Source of the DNA: Haemaphysalis longicornis
Taxonomy: Eukaryota > Arthropoda > Arachnida > Ixodida > Ixodidae
Length of the DNA: 64,000 bases
Assembly: GCA_013339765.2 (NCBI GenBank)
Contig: CM023448.1
Coordinates: 330,850,941-330,914,940 of the forward strand
Reading direction: 5' to 3'
The notes under the pieces are model-generated. The model worked only from the letters and a program-made list of their open reading frames with translations, ran no database searches and was not told the origin of the DNA. Of the stretch, positions 34,801-46,800 are shown in pieces (the stretch's first letter is position 1; each line of letters begins with the position of its first letter). The position numbers and the translations under genes are program-made.

Positions 34801-37800
34801 ACAGTAGCAGCACAGACACATCAGGCGACTTAGATTCGTCAGACTTCAGTACGGACGGCAAAAATGGTGGAAACAATAGCAAACTATCTCCAGATTTTTG
34901 AATTCAAAATTACACCTTTGGTCACTGAGAATGAGCGTCCCATTCCACTCAAGCTAGCAGTCGTTTTCCAAGAGTTGGTTGAGCTCGAGGACAAGGTTGA
35001 ACACTATAGAGTTTTGAACAGTCAGTGCTGCCTGGTAACGTGAATAACGATCTTAAACTGCACCCGAAAATGAAACTTGAGGCTAAATAGTGTTAAAAAA
35101 AGCACCGATATTGAATATAGGCATTCATGGTCATTTATGCACAAACGCCAAAATAGGAATTTATAGGCACTATAAAAACACCAAAAAACCTTTCTTAACC
35201 TCTAATTCGTGCTCATATATCAAGATGGCACGATAGGAGCGCAAGGAACAGAATAAGCATTTGCCTAAAATCCGGTCTCTAGTTATTACAAACGATACCA
35301 ATACCAACTTTACATTTATCGTGACCATAAACCATGCTGATCAAGGTAGCATTCTTGTTCAACTGATATATGGAGCAGTAAGTGCCCGGAGTTGTTCAGC
35401 AGTACCACCCAGTGGCGTAAATCATGGGGGGGTCAGGGGGGTCCTGACCCCCCTTGTGTTCGGGCTGGGGGGGACACCCCTTGCAAGTGTCCCCCCCTTG
35501 AGATTCACCTTTCATTTACCTTTGAAAGCTAAAACAACTGTTGTTTTTGTCACTAATAAGTACTGCACAAGCTGAAATAACCATCCCGTTCCCGCTAAAT
35601 AAAAAGAAGGTCCGTTTTCCACAATCGGCGACGTGCACAAGGTGCAAGCGGAATCACTGAAAGCAGGTAAAACCTGTTTCCGCTGTGGTTCGCCGAAATA
35701 AATTAAAATTATTTCCGCCAATTTGTTTTGAAATTGCTTGCAGTTACCGGGCTATATACAACGCTGGCTTTCATATGAGCTAGAGAACATATACGCGACA
35801 AAAATCGGTTGTCTGTCCCTTTAAGAAAATACAGCTGCCAATAAATACTTTAAACAACCAGAATATGTTAAAGAAGCACTTGAAAATTTTTAGCTACTTT
35901 TAGCTCCTTGCTGGATTTTTTAGCTACTTCTAGCATGCTCGTTTTTCTTATTTTAATTCAAATCACGATTCTATATAAATGAAAATAAAGCACAAAACAA
36001 AATGGCCGCCTTGGCAAGATGTGTGTCCCCCCTTGTGATTTTTCTGGATTTACGCCACTGGTACCACCTTATTGTGTCCGTCTTGATGAGCCTAATTTTT
36101 TTCTGACTTTACACTTGTTATGTCTAGAGTCCTTCTAGATCATAACATTGTTGTGATCTTAAGCAAAAAATTAAAGCTTTGGGCATCAAAGGGTGTTGAC
36201 ATTGAACCAAATGAAGCTTGCTTGCCCACCTAGACCTATTCAGATCATCCCATGATTTTTTTGGTATGACCCTAGCAGCAGCGGGGCTAATAAAAATGCC
36301 AATTCATCTCATTTTAGTTCTGTGACTGACAGTCTACAAAACCAGCCTGAAATGTTGAGTTGCAAGCTGGGCTAGTTGGAAAGGATTTCTTGTCTTGTCT
36401 TCAGTCTTGTTTAAGTTCGCGCTGGTTTCATCCATGAAATGTTGGCAACAGATCATTGGCGTCTGATTGCCTTTTCTGGCCGGCTTGTTGAATTCTATGG
36501 CCAGTAAGATGTTTTATCGACGTTGGCGATACCATGTCTCCCAGCTACAGGGCGTCTACTTCACGAAAATCTGGTAAACAGAGGGTGTTCCACCAATGAG
36601 CACTCATCATGCCAGTCTGTTTCTAAAGAACACACTTTGGTTGTTCTCGGCTACTTCAGTTCTTCTCATAGGCTCTTTGCTATTTGAATCCCAATCATTT
36701 TTTTCAATTCCAGCTTTTTTGAGTGGGAGGGGGAGGGCTGAAACAGGCAAACGGAGGGGAAACATAAGCATGCATGTCTCCACAACTTTTAATTTTTGGT
36801 AAAATTTAAAAATTTTGCACCTGACCAAGTGCTGTATTACAAGTAGAGGCTGCTTTTCAAATTTTGTATATTTTGAGAGCTTGTTCATTTAGCTTTATTT
36901 CAGTGTATATGCTATGCACAAAATATTGGAGTAGCAAAAATGAAGGACCTTTCTTACGACGGGGAAAGAGTTAGTGTGGCGTTACAAACCTAAAGGAGCC
37001 ATAAAGACAAAACACACGTTAGTATTATTCGAAAGATTTCATGTTTTATAGTGCCCCGAGTGCTTGTCCGAATGCAAACGATGCTTTATTCACTGAGAAA
37101 TGAATTAATTTAAGTTAAAATTTTTATTTTCCCGCTAAACCATGCGTTTTCGTTGTCTGCAATGACATCACAGGGCCTTGTTTACCATTAGTGAACCTAC
37201 ATGGCGCCACACCACAACAAGCCGTTTTCTGCCTTTGGTTTGTTTGTGGACGTATTTGTACATGGCTTGTTTTGTTCATGGTGACAATCGTTTCGTGAAA
37301 CATGGTGCTCGGCCGACTAATACAGTCACGTAAGACGTCGTCGCTTGCGTCAATCTGCCAGTGTCAACTGAAACAACCCCAAAGCCCCGCATTCCTGTGC
37401 AGCTAAACCAAGCATAGCGTGCGCAGTACCAACAGCAGCATATGCATCGGTACTTCTATGTTTACGTGTGCTTTCGTAACTTCCACTGCTTGTCCCACTA
37501 TTCTTAGGGCTTTCAAAAGAATGTGCCCTACATTTAAGCGCAAATAGCTCGTTTGGCAAGCTTATAAGCTCTGCCTAATTTGCGTTTGCTTTTGCCGCCC
37601 TCCGCCAATCGCAGAGCTGTCTGGTATGACATCATAGGTTCTGTTGCGGGAAATGAGCTAGTGGGTCGCATGGCCATTCCCTTTTTTCCTAATTATGTAG
37701 CTTATTTGAGCAAAGTTTACGTTAAAAGTGGTGTCAGTATGATTCTAACAAGGCAATCTTTTGAATGAACCAAACCTGTGTTTTCTCTTCACGGCTCCTT

Positions 37801-40800
37801 TAAATGTGACTGAAAAAAAGAAAACTTCTGAAAACCTCAACTTGGAGTGGGTGAACCGAATAATCAGGAGTGGAGGGGCATTTTATTTGCCTTTACTGCT
37901 TGAGTACAAAACGACCAGCAAATTGTGAGCCCCACTCTAGCAAATTGCATAATGGTTGATACGATGAGTAAAAATGGAGGGAGGTGTATGGGAACAACAT
38001 TCATCAATGCTCTTTACCCCTCTCTATTGTTTCACAGTTAATTGCACTGTGGTGCTATATGTCAAATTTCCAGGGCTAATTACCGTATTTTCCGGTGCAT
38101 AAGTGGCCGTTTTTTTCTGAAATTTTCGTTGGTGCGTCTTATCTACCGGTGCAACTTATGTATGGAATAAATCCGGTTCGCGGTGGCCGCGCGTTGCCAG
38201 CGCACGTTAAGAGACACAGCTCTATAGGCTCCGGACAGCGAAGTTTGCCGCGCGATCGCAGCGCCAGCCGCGACAGACACGCGCAACTCTGGGGCGGTCC
38301 CGCCGCGCCGACCGCATTCAGCGCCAGTGAACGCAACTTTGCAAAAAACGTTTGTTATAACGTTATTTGCGCGTATATGTACAACATAGTGCAACAAAGT
38401 CGTGCAAAATGTGATATAGTCGCGGGAAGCCTCCAAATAAAACGGGGCACTGATAAAATGCTGTTGCTCTCTGCCGAGCCGTAGGCTAGCACAGCTGGGA
38501 AGCATGTATTCAAGGCTTTGCATTCTCCCGCGGATTCTTCTTCTCTGTTTATTTATTTATTTTTTTTTGCAGATACCGAGCATGGTTACTGAATCTTGAA
38601 AGGCCCACATTAAGCGAGCGGATTACATGCTGCCGTGGTGTACGATCAGCTTGTTAGTAGGCTGGTTAGCAGGCGGTCAATACACATAAGTGCGCTGTAA
38701 ATTTGGCAACAAAGAGGGCCCCCAAGCACAGTTATAGCATCGTAGTTTTATCTCCCAGCGGTTCTACTCTGCTTCATCTAATATTCCACGTGCTTATACC
38801 GCCGAATTAAATAGATATAACCACATATGGGGCGCGGACACTTATAGGCGTTTATGTTCCCAAATGTTTCGCGAGCTTTTAGATAGCGTAAATTCCCCGC
38901 CTCTTCGTGCAAAAGAAACAATGAAATGGTTGTCTAAGCCACTGAAAAGGAAAGAAAAATAGAGCTAAGACGTGCCGAAATAAAAGTTGGAACAGTATGT
39001 ACACAGGAAAAAAAAGTTCGCGTTCGGGGAGGAGGAGGAGGAGGACAAGCTTTATTATCCCATCCGTTGTGATTGCGGTCCCTCTGCACCAGTGAAGGGT
39101 GTACTCGGGCAACTGAATTTTTCTCCCGTGATTTTTGTTGTAAAGGTGTTGACGGAAAAAAAGGCGCTACTATTCCTTCCTAACGGAGGTCTCCTGCCGA
39201 ACCCGTTCGCGTGAAGAGAAAAAAAAAAATACCCGAATAGGAATATTCCGTAATTTATTCCAATACGCCTATTAGATGTTCTGCTTACACCTCCCCCATC
39301 CCATCCCTGCCCAAAGAATTTCTTGTGATAGCCTTCTCGTGAAGAGTTTCTTTTTTGTGGGCGTGCTTACATGCATGCAACTAGCGTACTGGGCTACAAC
39401 TGAAAGCCCAAAAGTTTCTCGGCGAAGCGGGCACTTATTAACGTCCGCAGTTTCGCTATACCCCAACAAACGCGAATTTCATACTGTTACATGTATGGAG
39501 CATCACATTCGGTTCAAAGACCTATATGTAACTCCCATATTTCTGCAGTCGCATGCAAGTGCACTCACATGGATGGAATACCCCGCGCAGAAACATCGCG
39601 CAACGTCTCATATATTTGTAGACAAAGCCTCCTCTTTTGTGAATTGAACAATATAAATTACGTTTTTATTTTGAAGCGAAACATGCTGATCTTGAGAAAG
39701 GTTTGCCCCGCAAGCAGGCTGTACAAGCGTTTCTCTTCTGGGCATCACTCCCATGCGGCCTTTATATGCCTTCCTATACGCGAATTCAACCGAATAAATC
39801 CTTCTCCATTCACATGCACTATGTGGCAGGATTACTTTACAATCTCTTACTTCGTTTTAAGCCCAAAAGGGGCGGCTAATATGCTAAATCAGCACTGCAA
39901 AAAGAAGAGCGCCCCCGAGCTAGCAGCGTACCGGCTTGCGGGGACCGACCCAGTGTTGCGCATATCTGCCGAAGGGGGCGCTGGGTGTCGCGGGCTCCGT
40001 GTCGCCCTCCGGGCGCTGTCCGGAGCCTATGGTGGAAATGAATCCGAAGCCCACAGCTACGACGTTTCTCATAGCCCATATATCGCTTGGGGACGTTAAA
40101 CCAAAGTATTTGCAGCTTTTTCTAGTCAAAAAGAATGATAATGGCCTGCGACAACCACACGCCACTTCCTGCCATGCGCAGTAACTGCAGTTCAGAATAA
40201 ATTCAAAGTAACATCAAACTAAGTTGCAAAAACAAAATGCAGCTTATAAATTATTACAGATATTTACTCTGAAGGAGGTAAAAGGTAAACGTGCTGCTAA
40301 TTTTTAAAATGACAGCTTGCTGATAAGCTTGGATTTTCGGGCCGCTTCCGTTCGTGTCACTTCCGTCCGCCATGAAACCTTTATTGCACTGATTTACGAC
40401 AGCACACAAGAGATGCGCGACGTTTGGAGAGGTGAGCAAATGGGTCTCCGACTCTTTGGACTCCATTTCTACAAAAACAGTTGTAGCCAGGTTCATAAAG
40501 GCCGGAGTGATGCGGTCCGCGAGTGGTGACAATGTTTGCAAAGAAGACATCAGTGAATTGGCGGACGACAGTGATGCGCTGGCGGAACTCCCACTTGTCG
40601 TTGCTGAATTATTTGTTAGCAAGTCGGAGAAAGAAGAATTCGATGGTTTTGCCTAAATGCTGTTTATAGGTACATGCCATCTGTGTGTATCAATAAACCA
40701 TTTTTGAGAAGTTAGTTCTGTCTAGACTTTGGCAATATGCACGTGTCTAGCCCTCCTTACCAGGGGATGCGTTCATAGGCGGCGGCTGCCGCAACCATGT

Positions 40801-43800
40801 ACTTTCGCCGCACTATCTAACGATCTGATTCATTATGAGTTTACCTAATTAACAAGTGCATCCTATACACCGGTGTGACTTATATATGTTTTTTTTTGGA
40901 AAAACTCATTTTGAGGGGGGTGCGACCTATACAAAGGTGCGACTTACAGACCGGAAAATATGGTATGTATCCATCTGCTCTGTTATTCAAGCCCTATTAG
41001 GGTACAGCATAAGAATATAAGAAGAGCACTGCAATGGAAACATAAGGAATCTTGAAGTGTGCAAAAAGTTAGTTTATGGTATCATAGGCATTGATTAAGC
41101 AGAAGATTTAGCATTGTTTGAAAAAAAAAAAAAAAAACGAAAAGATGGCCGTTATATTAGCAATTCAGTAAGAAGATTGAATTAACTATAAAATTCGTGT
41201 AAAAAGTGTAGAACGAGAATTAATGAAAAGCCCAGCAACGGCTTGTTCTAATGTGCATCTCCCTTCCCCGCAGCAGTTCGAGCTGCAAGTTTATTCAGGA
41301 AACATGATTTGGTGTGCAAGATGAAGACTGCCATTATTTTGGAAGAAAATTGATGGTGCAGCTCTCACCATGCCACCGCTGTGACCTAAAAATACTTTGA
41401 GCTAATACATTACTTCTACTTGAAGATGCACAAGTGCGAAACTATGGTTTTTATTAGAGCTTTACGACCCCCCCCCCCCCTTTCCGAGAAATGTGTAAAA
41501 GTCAAGCAAAACAACGCACCTTCAGGTCCCTGTGAATCAAGCCATTATCGTGGACATACTCGACAGCACTGACGATCTGGTAGAAGATGTCCAGGACAGC
41601 TTCGTAGTTGCGGTCAGTCGAGTGGGCATGCAGCCATTCTTTGAGGCTTTCTTTCTTACACAGCTGCATCTGCAGGTGCAATGGGAGAAAAACAAACACC
41701 AATCTACCCACAAACTATCCACATTGTTTTTCTCTGTCTTAAAATCTCCATGTAAACGCACAGGTCTCCATGTGAATGCACATGGCGACAAGCATGAACT
41801 CAGACTATGGTCACAGGCACTACAGTAGAATCCCGTTGCTACGTTAAAAAAGGAAAAGAATGCAAGGGAGCAACGTACTATCCAGGAAAACGTATAATCT
41901 GCCGCAGTAAAAAAAAGCAATCAAGAGATGAACATGAGCAATCAATGGCCTTTTTCACTTGTACGTCCGTCAACGTCTGCTGGAGCATACTGTGGCCCTT
42001 TGAAAGCAAGAGCTCTTTTTCTAAACATTGCAGACTTTTGTCCGCACTAGCATTGTCCTTCGCATGAAAGTAACTCCGCACTGGTTCCAAGCAGACTACG
42101 ACCTGAGCGTATGTGGCCGCCTGAGATGATGCCTCTTCCTCCCCATCGTCACCACCATCTTTCCACCATCTTGCCACCAACTTGTCCGTCCATTGCCGGC
42201 ACTGCTTTGTGGTGTGATTCTGCCACGATTTCTTTCAAGGTTAGCATTTCGCACATTGAAACGTCGTTATACAGGCAACATTGGCTCAAGGCAGCCGCGC
42301 TAAAAAGTGACTCTGGCAAGCCCAGCCTTATGGAAAAGCTGCCACGGTGACCCAAGCAGCCCAACCGCTGCTCGTGTCATGCTGATTGCGCCGTGCGCGC
42401 TGAGGCTCGGTCCGCACGCACGTCAGTATGTTTCTTGTTCACCACAAAAAGTATCATCTGGTAGTAGTTGGGCTAATTTTTAAAATTTTGAACGTACTTA
42501 AAGGGGTCCTGAAATACCTTCCGCCGATGCATGGATGTACATGTAACCAAATAAAGCAATGTATTAGCAATCTCCTCCCGCAAGAATTTTGCTAAAGCGA
42601 CGAGTATTAGCTGAAGGAAGGATTTTTTTTTTTTTTTTTTTGAAGGAAGGATTTATTGAACATTTTTCGGTACATACACATTGCACGTAGTTATTAGTAC
42701 AGAAGGAGGTCCCAAAGTAAAACTGTCGGGGGGACCTCCTGTTAATAAATGCGAAAATGCTGTTCAAAAATATGTAGGCAGTCGAGGTACAGGTCAGTTT
42801 AGCACGCTAATTGGATATGCAAACACTGTAACAAAAAGTCTGCAATTATATATCTGAAAAAAAAAAAAAAAAAAGGTTTGAGTACTATAAACAGGGGAAG
42901 CACAAAAAGTATTTGCAGAAAAAAAGAAAAAAGAAAGAAAAAAAGTTAGCAAGCATGGTCTTAAATTACTGTGCAATGAAGAAGCAATATTTTGTACAGT
43001 ACTAAAATTTCGCAGTTAGGTACGGATCAGTGTAACACGCCAATAAAGTATGGAAGCACTAGAACAAGAAATTATACAATATTAGCTCTGGAAAACAATG
43101 ATTACTACTATACGAGACTTATATTCGGAAAGATTGTTAAGCAAAAACGATCTTAAACTACTGTTGAATGAACGCATAGAATAAGACAATTTATTGTTAT
43201 GGTAATGAATTCCATAGTTGAATGGCTGGCGAAAATGGCTGTTTGTTTGCCGTAGTTAGTGTAGAGCTTAGGCAGCAGTAGGTTAAGGCCTTGTGCAAAT
43301 CTTGTGGGGTTGGTGTTTGTTAGGTGGGAATCTAAGAAGCTACTAATAATTATGCCATGTGTGCGAGCCCGAAAGATGATAGCACCCAGTTTTAGTTGAA
43401 AAGCAAGTTTTAGCGGTGGAATCTTCAGACTGGTGTAGATGGAAAGCGCCGATGCGTTGTAAGGGCTGAATGTAATTAGGCGAAACTGCTTGGTTTTGTA
43501 AATGATGGAGACATGACAAATGAGTAGAATATGTGTTTCCCCATGACGATACGCAGTAATTAAGAGACTGTGAACAAATGCATAGTATAGAGATATCAGG
43601 ATATGTTTCTGAAAATAGCTTCGAGATCTAATTAGTACGCGTATGCCAAAACCAATTTTTTTGTAAGTGATTTCACGTGGAGATTAAATTTCAGGATGAG
43701 TGTCGAGTAGAACTCCGAGGAATGTTACTGTGCGTGACACAGGAATGGCAGGTGCGTTCAAAGCAAAGGCTTGGAACTGAAACTGGATGCTTATTAGGAG

Positions 43801-46800
43801 GTATGAAATATTAAATATTTTGTTTTGTGAGGGTTTATCTGGAGTGCGTTTTTATTACACCATGCTGCAATATTTTCGAGGTTTTTGTTTAGCCTTGCTG
43901 TTAGGGCGTCTAGATTAGGATCACCTGTTAGTATTGTTGTGTCATCGGCGTAAAGAATACAAGTTGTGTTATTTAGGCATGTAGGCAAGTCATTAATATA
44001 CACTAGAAGAGAAGTGGACCTAAAAATTGACCCTTGCGGAACGCCTTGATTTACAGTTATAGGTTGGGAAGTTGCGTCTAAAAGACGTACCACTTGGGTC
44101 CTGTCTGCTAAATAGCTCCGCAAAAGTGTTAGAGGTGGCCCCAAATTCCGAGTGATTCTAATTTAGAAAAAAGAATTTCATGATTAATGGTATCGAAAGC
44201 TTTCGTGAAATCAATAAATACCCGCTCCAGCCCAGTGTCCTTTGTCAATGAGCTGTTTAATTTTATCTGTAAATTCTATAAGCGCAAAGTTCTGTTGAAA
44301 GATTAGGGCGAAAACCAAACTGGCAGTTGGTTAGAAGGTTGAATTTAGCAAAATATGCCATTAGACGATCTGAAATAAGCTTCTCGTATTAATTTACCTA
44401 AAGAACGAAGAAAGAGTTATAGGGCGGTAATTAGCTAAAAAAATTACGCTCTCCTTTTTTGAAGACTGGAACAATTTTGCCACGTTAAGTTCAGCCGGAA
44501 ATCGCCGGTCGTAAATATGTTATTGATTATGCTAACAAGTACGGGCGACACGTCACGAGAAACTAGCTTTATTTAAATGGGTGAATTAAATCGTAACCCC
44601 GGGGCCAGTGTTTTTTTAATTTTGAATTACATTGTGGACTTCGTCAGCTGAGGTAGGACGCAGGTAAAAACTATGGGGACATCTAGGGAGGCATGAAACG
44701 TTACTAGCCTGTGTTACATTCACTTTAAGAAAAGAAAGCGTTAAATGAGTCAGCAATGTCCATAGGATTTGTTAAGTCTGCATACCATCGTCAATTTCAA
44801 GTTATAGAGGATTGCTCGTCACCCAGCTTAAGGAATTCTCTGATTAGTTGCCAGTTCTTATGGGTGTTGTTACCGTTTTCGAAGAATTTTATTTGGGTAG
44901 TAGTTCTTTTTAGCTTGCTTCAACGTTGCATTCGAGAGTTGCGAATACTTTTTATGACGAATTTAGAGGAATATTGAAGGGCCGAGCTTTAACTTTCTTG
45001 TAAAGGTTGTGCTCTTTTACGAATGCTGCGCTAGGAGACCATTCGTTATCCATGGGTTCCTGGGGGCAGAGTATCGCTTATGAACGGGAGTCAGTGACGT
45101 GCATCAGGTAATTGATTCTACTATTTTAGAAGAGAATAAGTTGAATGCCACTTCTGGGCAATGTTCCTCCAACACGTCACTCCAGTCAATAAGCGATATG
45201 ATTTCGGTAGAATTTACTGAGTTCAAACGAGTGTCTTGTTATGGTCTGAGGTTTAGATTGGGTACGACTTTCGAGCAGTAAAAAAGATAGGGTAATGGTC
45301 TGTGATATTAAGTCGACAATTCAGGAACTTGAGGGGAAACTAAGTTAGATAAGATGTGGTCAATAAGCGTGTGCGACCATTTGGCACGCACCGAGTAGCT
45401 GATTGTATTAAGATTCTAAAACCGTTACCAACGAAGCAGTTATTGTACTCTGAGCATGCGCCATCTGTTACGTCAGTGATGTCAATGTTTATGTCACCTA
45501 CAATAATGATGTTTCTGTTTTCTAGATTTAATTTGTTTAAGATTTGTTCCAGTTCTTTGCAGAAGTCAATGTAACAGGCGGACGGTGAGCGGTAGATGGA
45601 TGCTATGACAGTGTTTCTTGCAAATGGAAAGGAAAGGCGGTCGAATTCAATCCAGACTGATTCAATTTTTGCTGTGCTAAAACCTATGTCATTGCGACGT
45701 TTGTAAGATAATGCGTTTGAAATGAATATAGCTGAACCGCCATGACGGTCAGAAATCGTAAATAAAAAACCGCGCATTATCGTCGCACCGCGTTTCCTCC
45801 TCCTTTAGCTGTTGACGGCGCGCGAGCCTTCCCTCCCATGATGCTGCGCTACCTCAGCGATGACGTACTTCGATATGCGCACCTAGACTGCCGTCTGCTA
45901 TGGCAATCTTTGTTGGCCCCATGAATCCCGCACTCCGCTCAAGGCTGGAAAAGCGAACGAAAAATCTGGCTGCATTTGTGCGGCGGCCTGGTCATGCCCT
46001 TTTGCGCTGTACGTTGCTAGAGTTGCTATCAGGCGGGAACTTGCAGCCGCTCGGGGAGGATTGTTGCGCTCGGTCCCTTTCAGCACAGCGCATGTTTATC
46101 CAAAAACCGCCGTATCAGATGTGGCCCCGCTGGTGCCGGGTCTTATTTTGCGGCGGTGGTAATTCCTGCCGGCGGCATGTTGAAAAGACTTTTAAACAGA
46201 TACAGAACCCGTGCATAAAACGCTTCAACCATGTGACCAGTTCAGCTTGGGGCGACGCGTGGTGGAGAGCGGCAACGTTGGCATAACATGCTCCGGCGCA
46301 GCTCTGAGCTTTCTAGCGCTGGAGCGAGCGCCATTTCTTTGACAATCTTAAACATCGGTTGCCTTGGCAACAAGGCACAAACCGCTCCAGAAGTCAGTTA
46401 CGGTTGCGTGATCCCGGTCAGCTCGGGGCCCACCCTCGCGACATGTGGGCACTGCAGGCGTACCACTCACTCCCATTGGGAAGTGCGAGATGCGTTTGAT
46501 ATTACAGGAGGCGATGCTGTGTGTGTTGTGGACGCCTTTGTTTCGCGATGAAATGCGACGTTGTGCTTCTGTGGGTGGATAATGCTTCCCATGGTCTGGA
46601 TTATCTTTCTCGGGCGACGTACGACTCAACCTCGCATGGGGTATGTGCAGTGTGCGTGGCTAAAAGCCATCTCGGCTTGTGCGCCAGAGTTAAGTGACTT
46701 GCTGTTCGTCCCCGCAAACTGCGCGCGAGGGGGAGTGCCGAATTTACGACGGGCAGGAGGAGGAAACCCATCGTCTGTCAATCAGCGGTCAGACTTGCAA

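Larger units (their letters stand above)
38083..40963. mobile_element. Pogo/Tigger-type element with transposase remnant (CCGTATTTTCCGG ends)
   Basis: Ends CCGTATTTTCCGGTGCATAA and, reversed, CCATATTTTCCGGTCTGTAA are flanked by TA at 38081-38082 and 40964-40965. Near each end short phrases related to GGTGCGACTTAT recur. The plus strand carries the C-terminal part of a transposase at 40393-40656. At 2881 bp it is close to the size of an autonomous element, but the catalytic part is not readable and other repeats have inserted (for example about 39950-40100). Confidence 0.75.
42614..45804 (-). mobile_element. 5'-truncated non-LTR retrotransposon (CR1/Jockey group)
   Basis: The element runs on the minus strand with endonuclease sequence at 45777-45340, reverse transcriptase at about 44144-43794 and a decayed thumb and C-terminal part to about 43190. 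The 3' end has AATAAA, then TCCTTCCTTC, A19 and TCCTTCCTT (plus-strand T run 42623-42641). A possible 7-bp duplication TTAGCTG lies at 42607-42613 and 45805-45811. Several frame changes show that it is dead. Confidence 0.85.
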
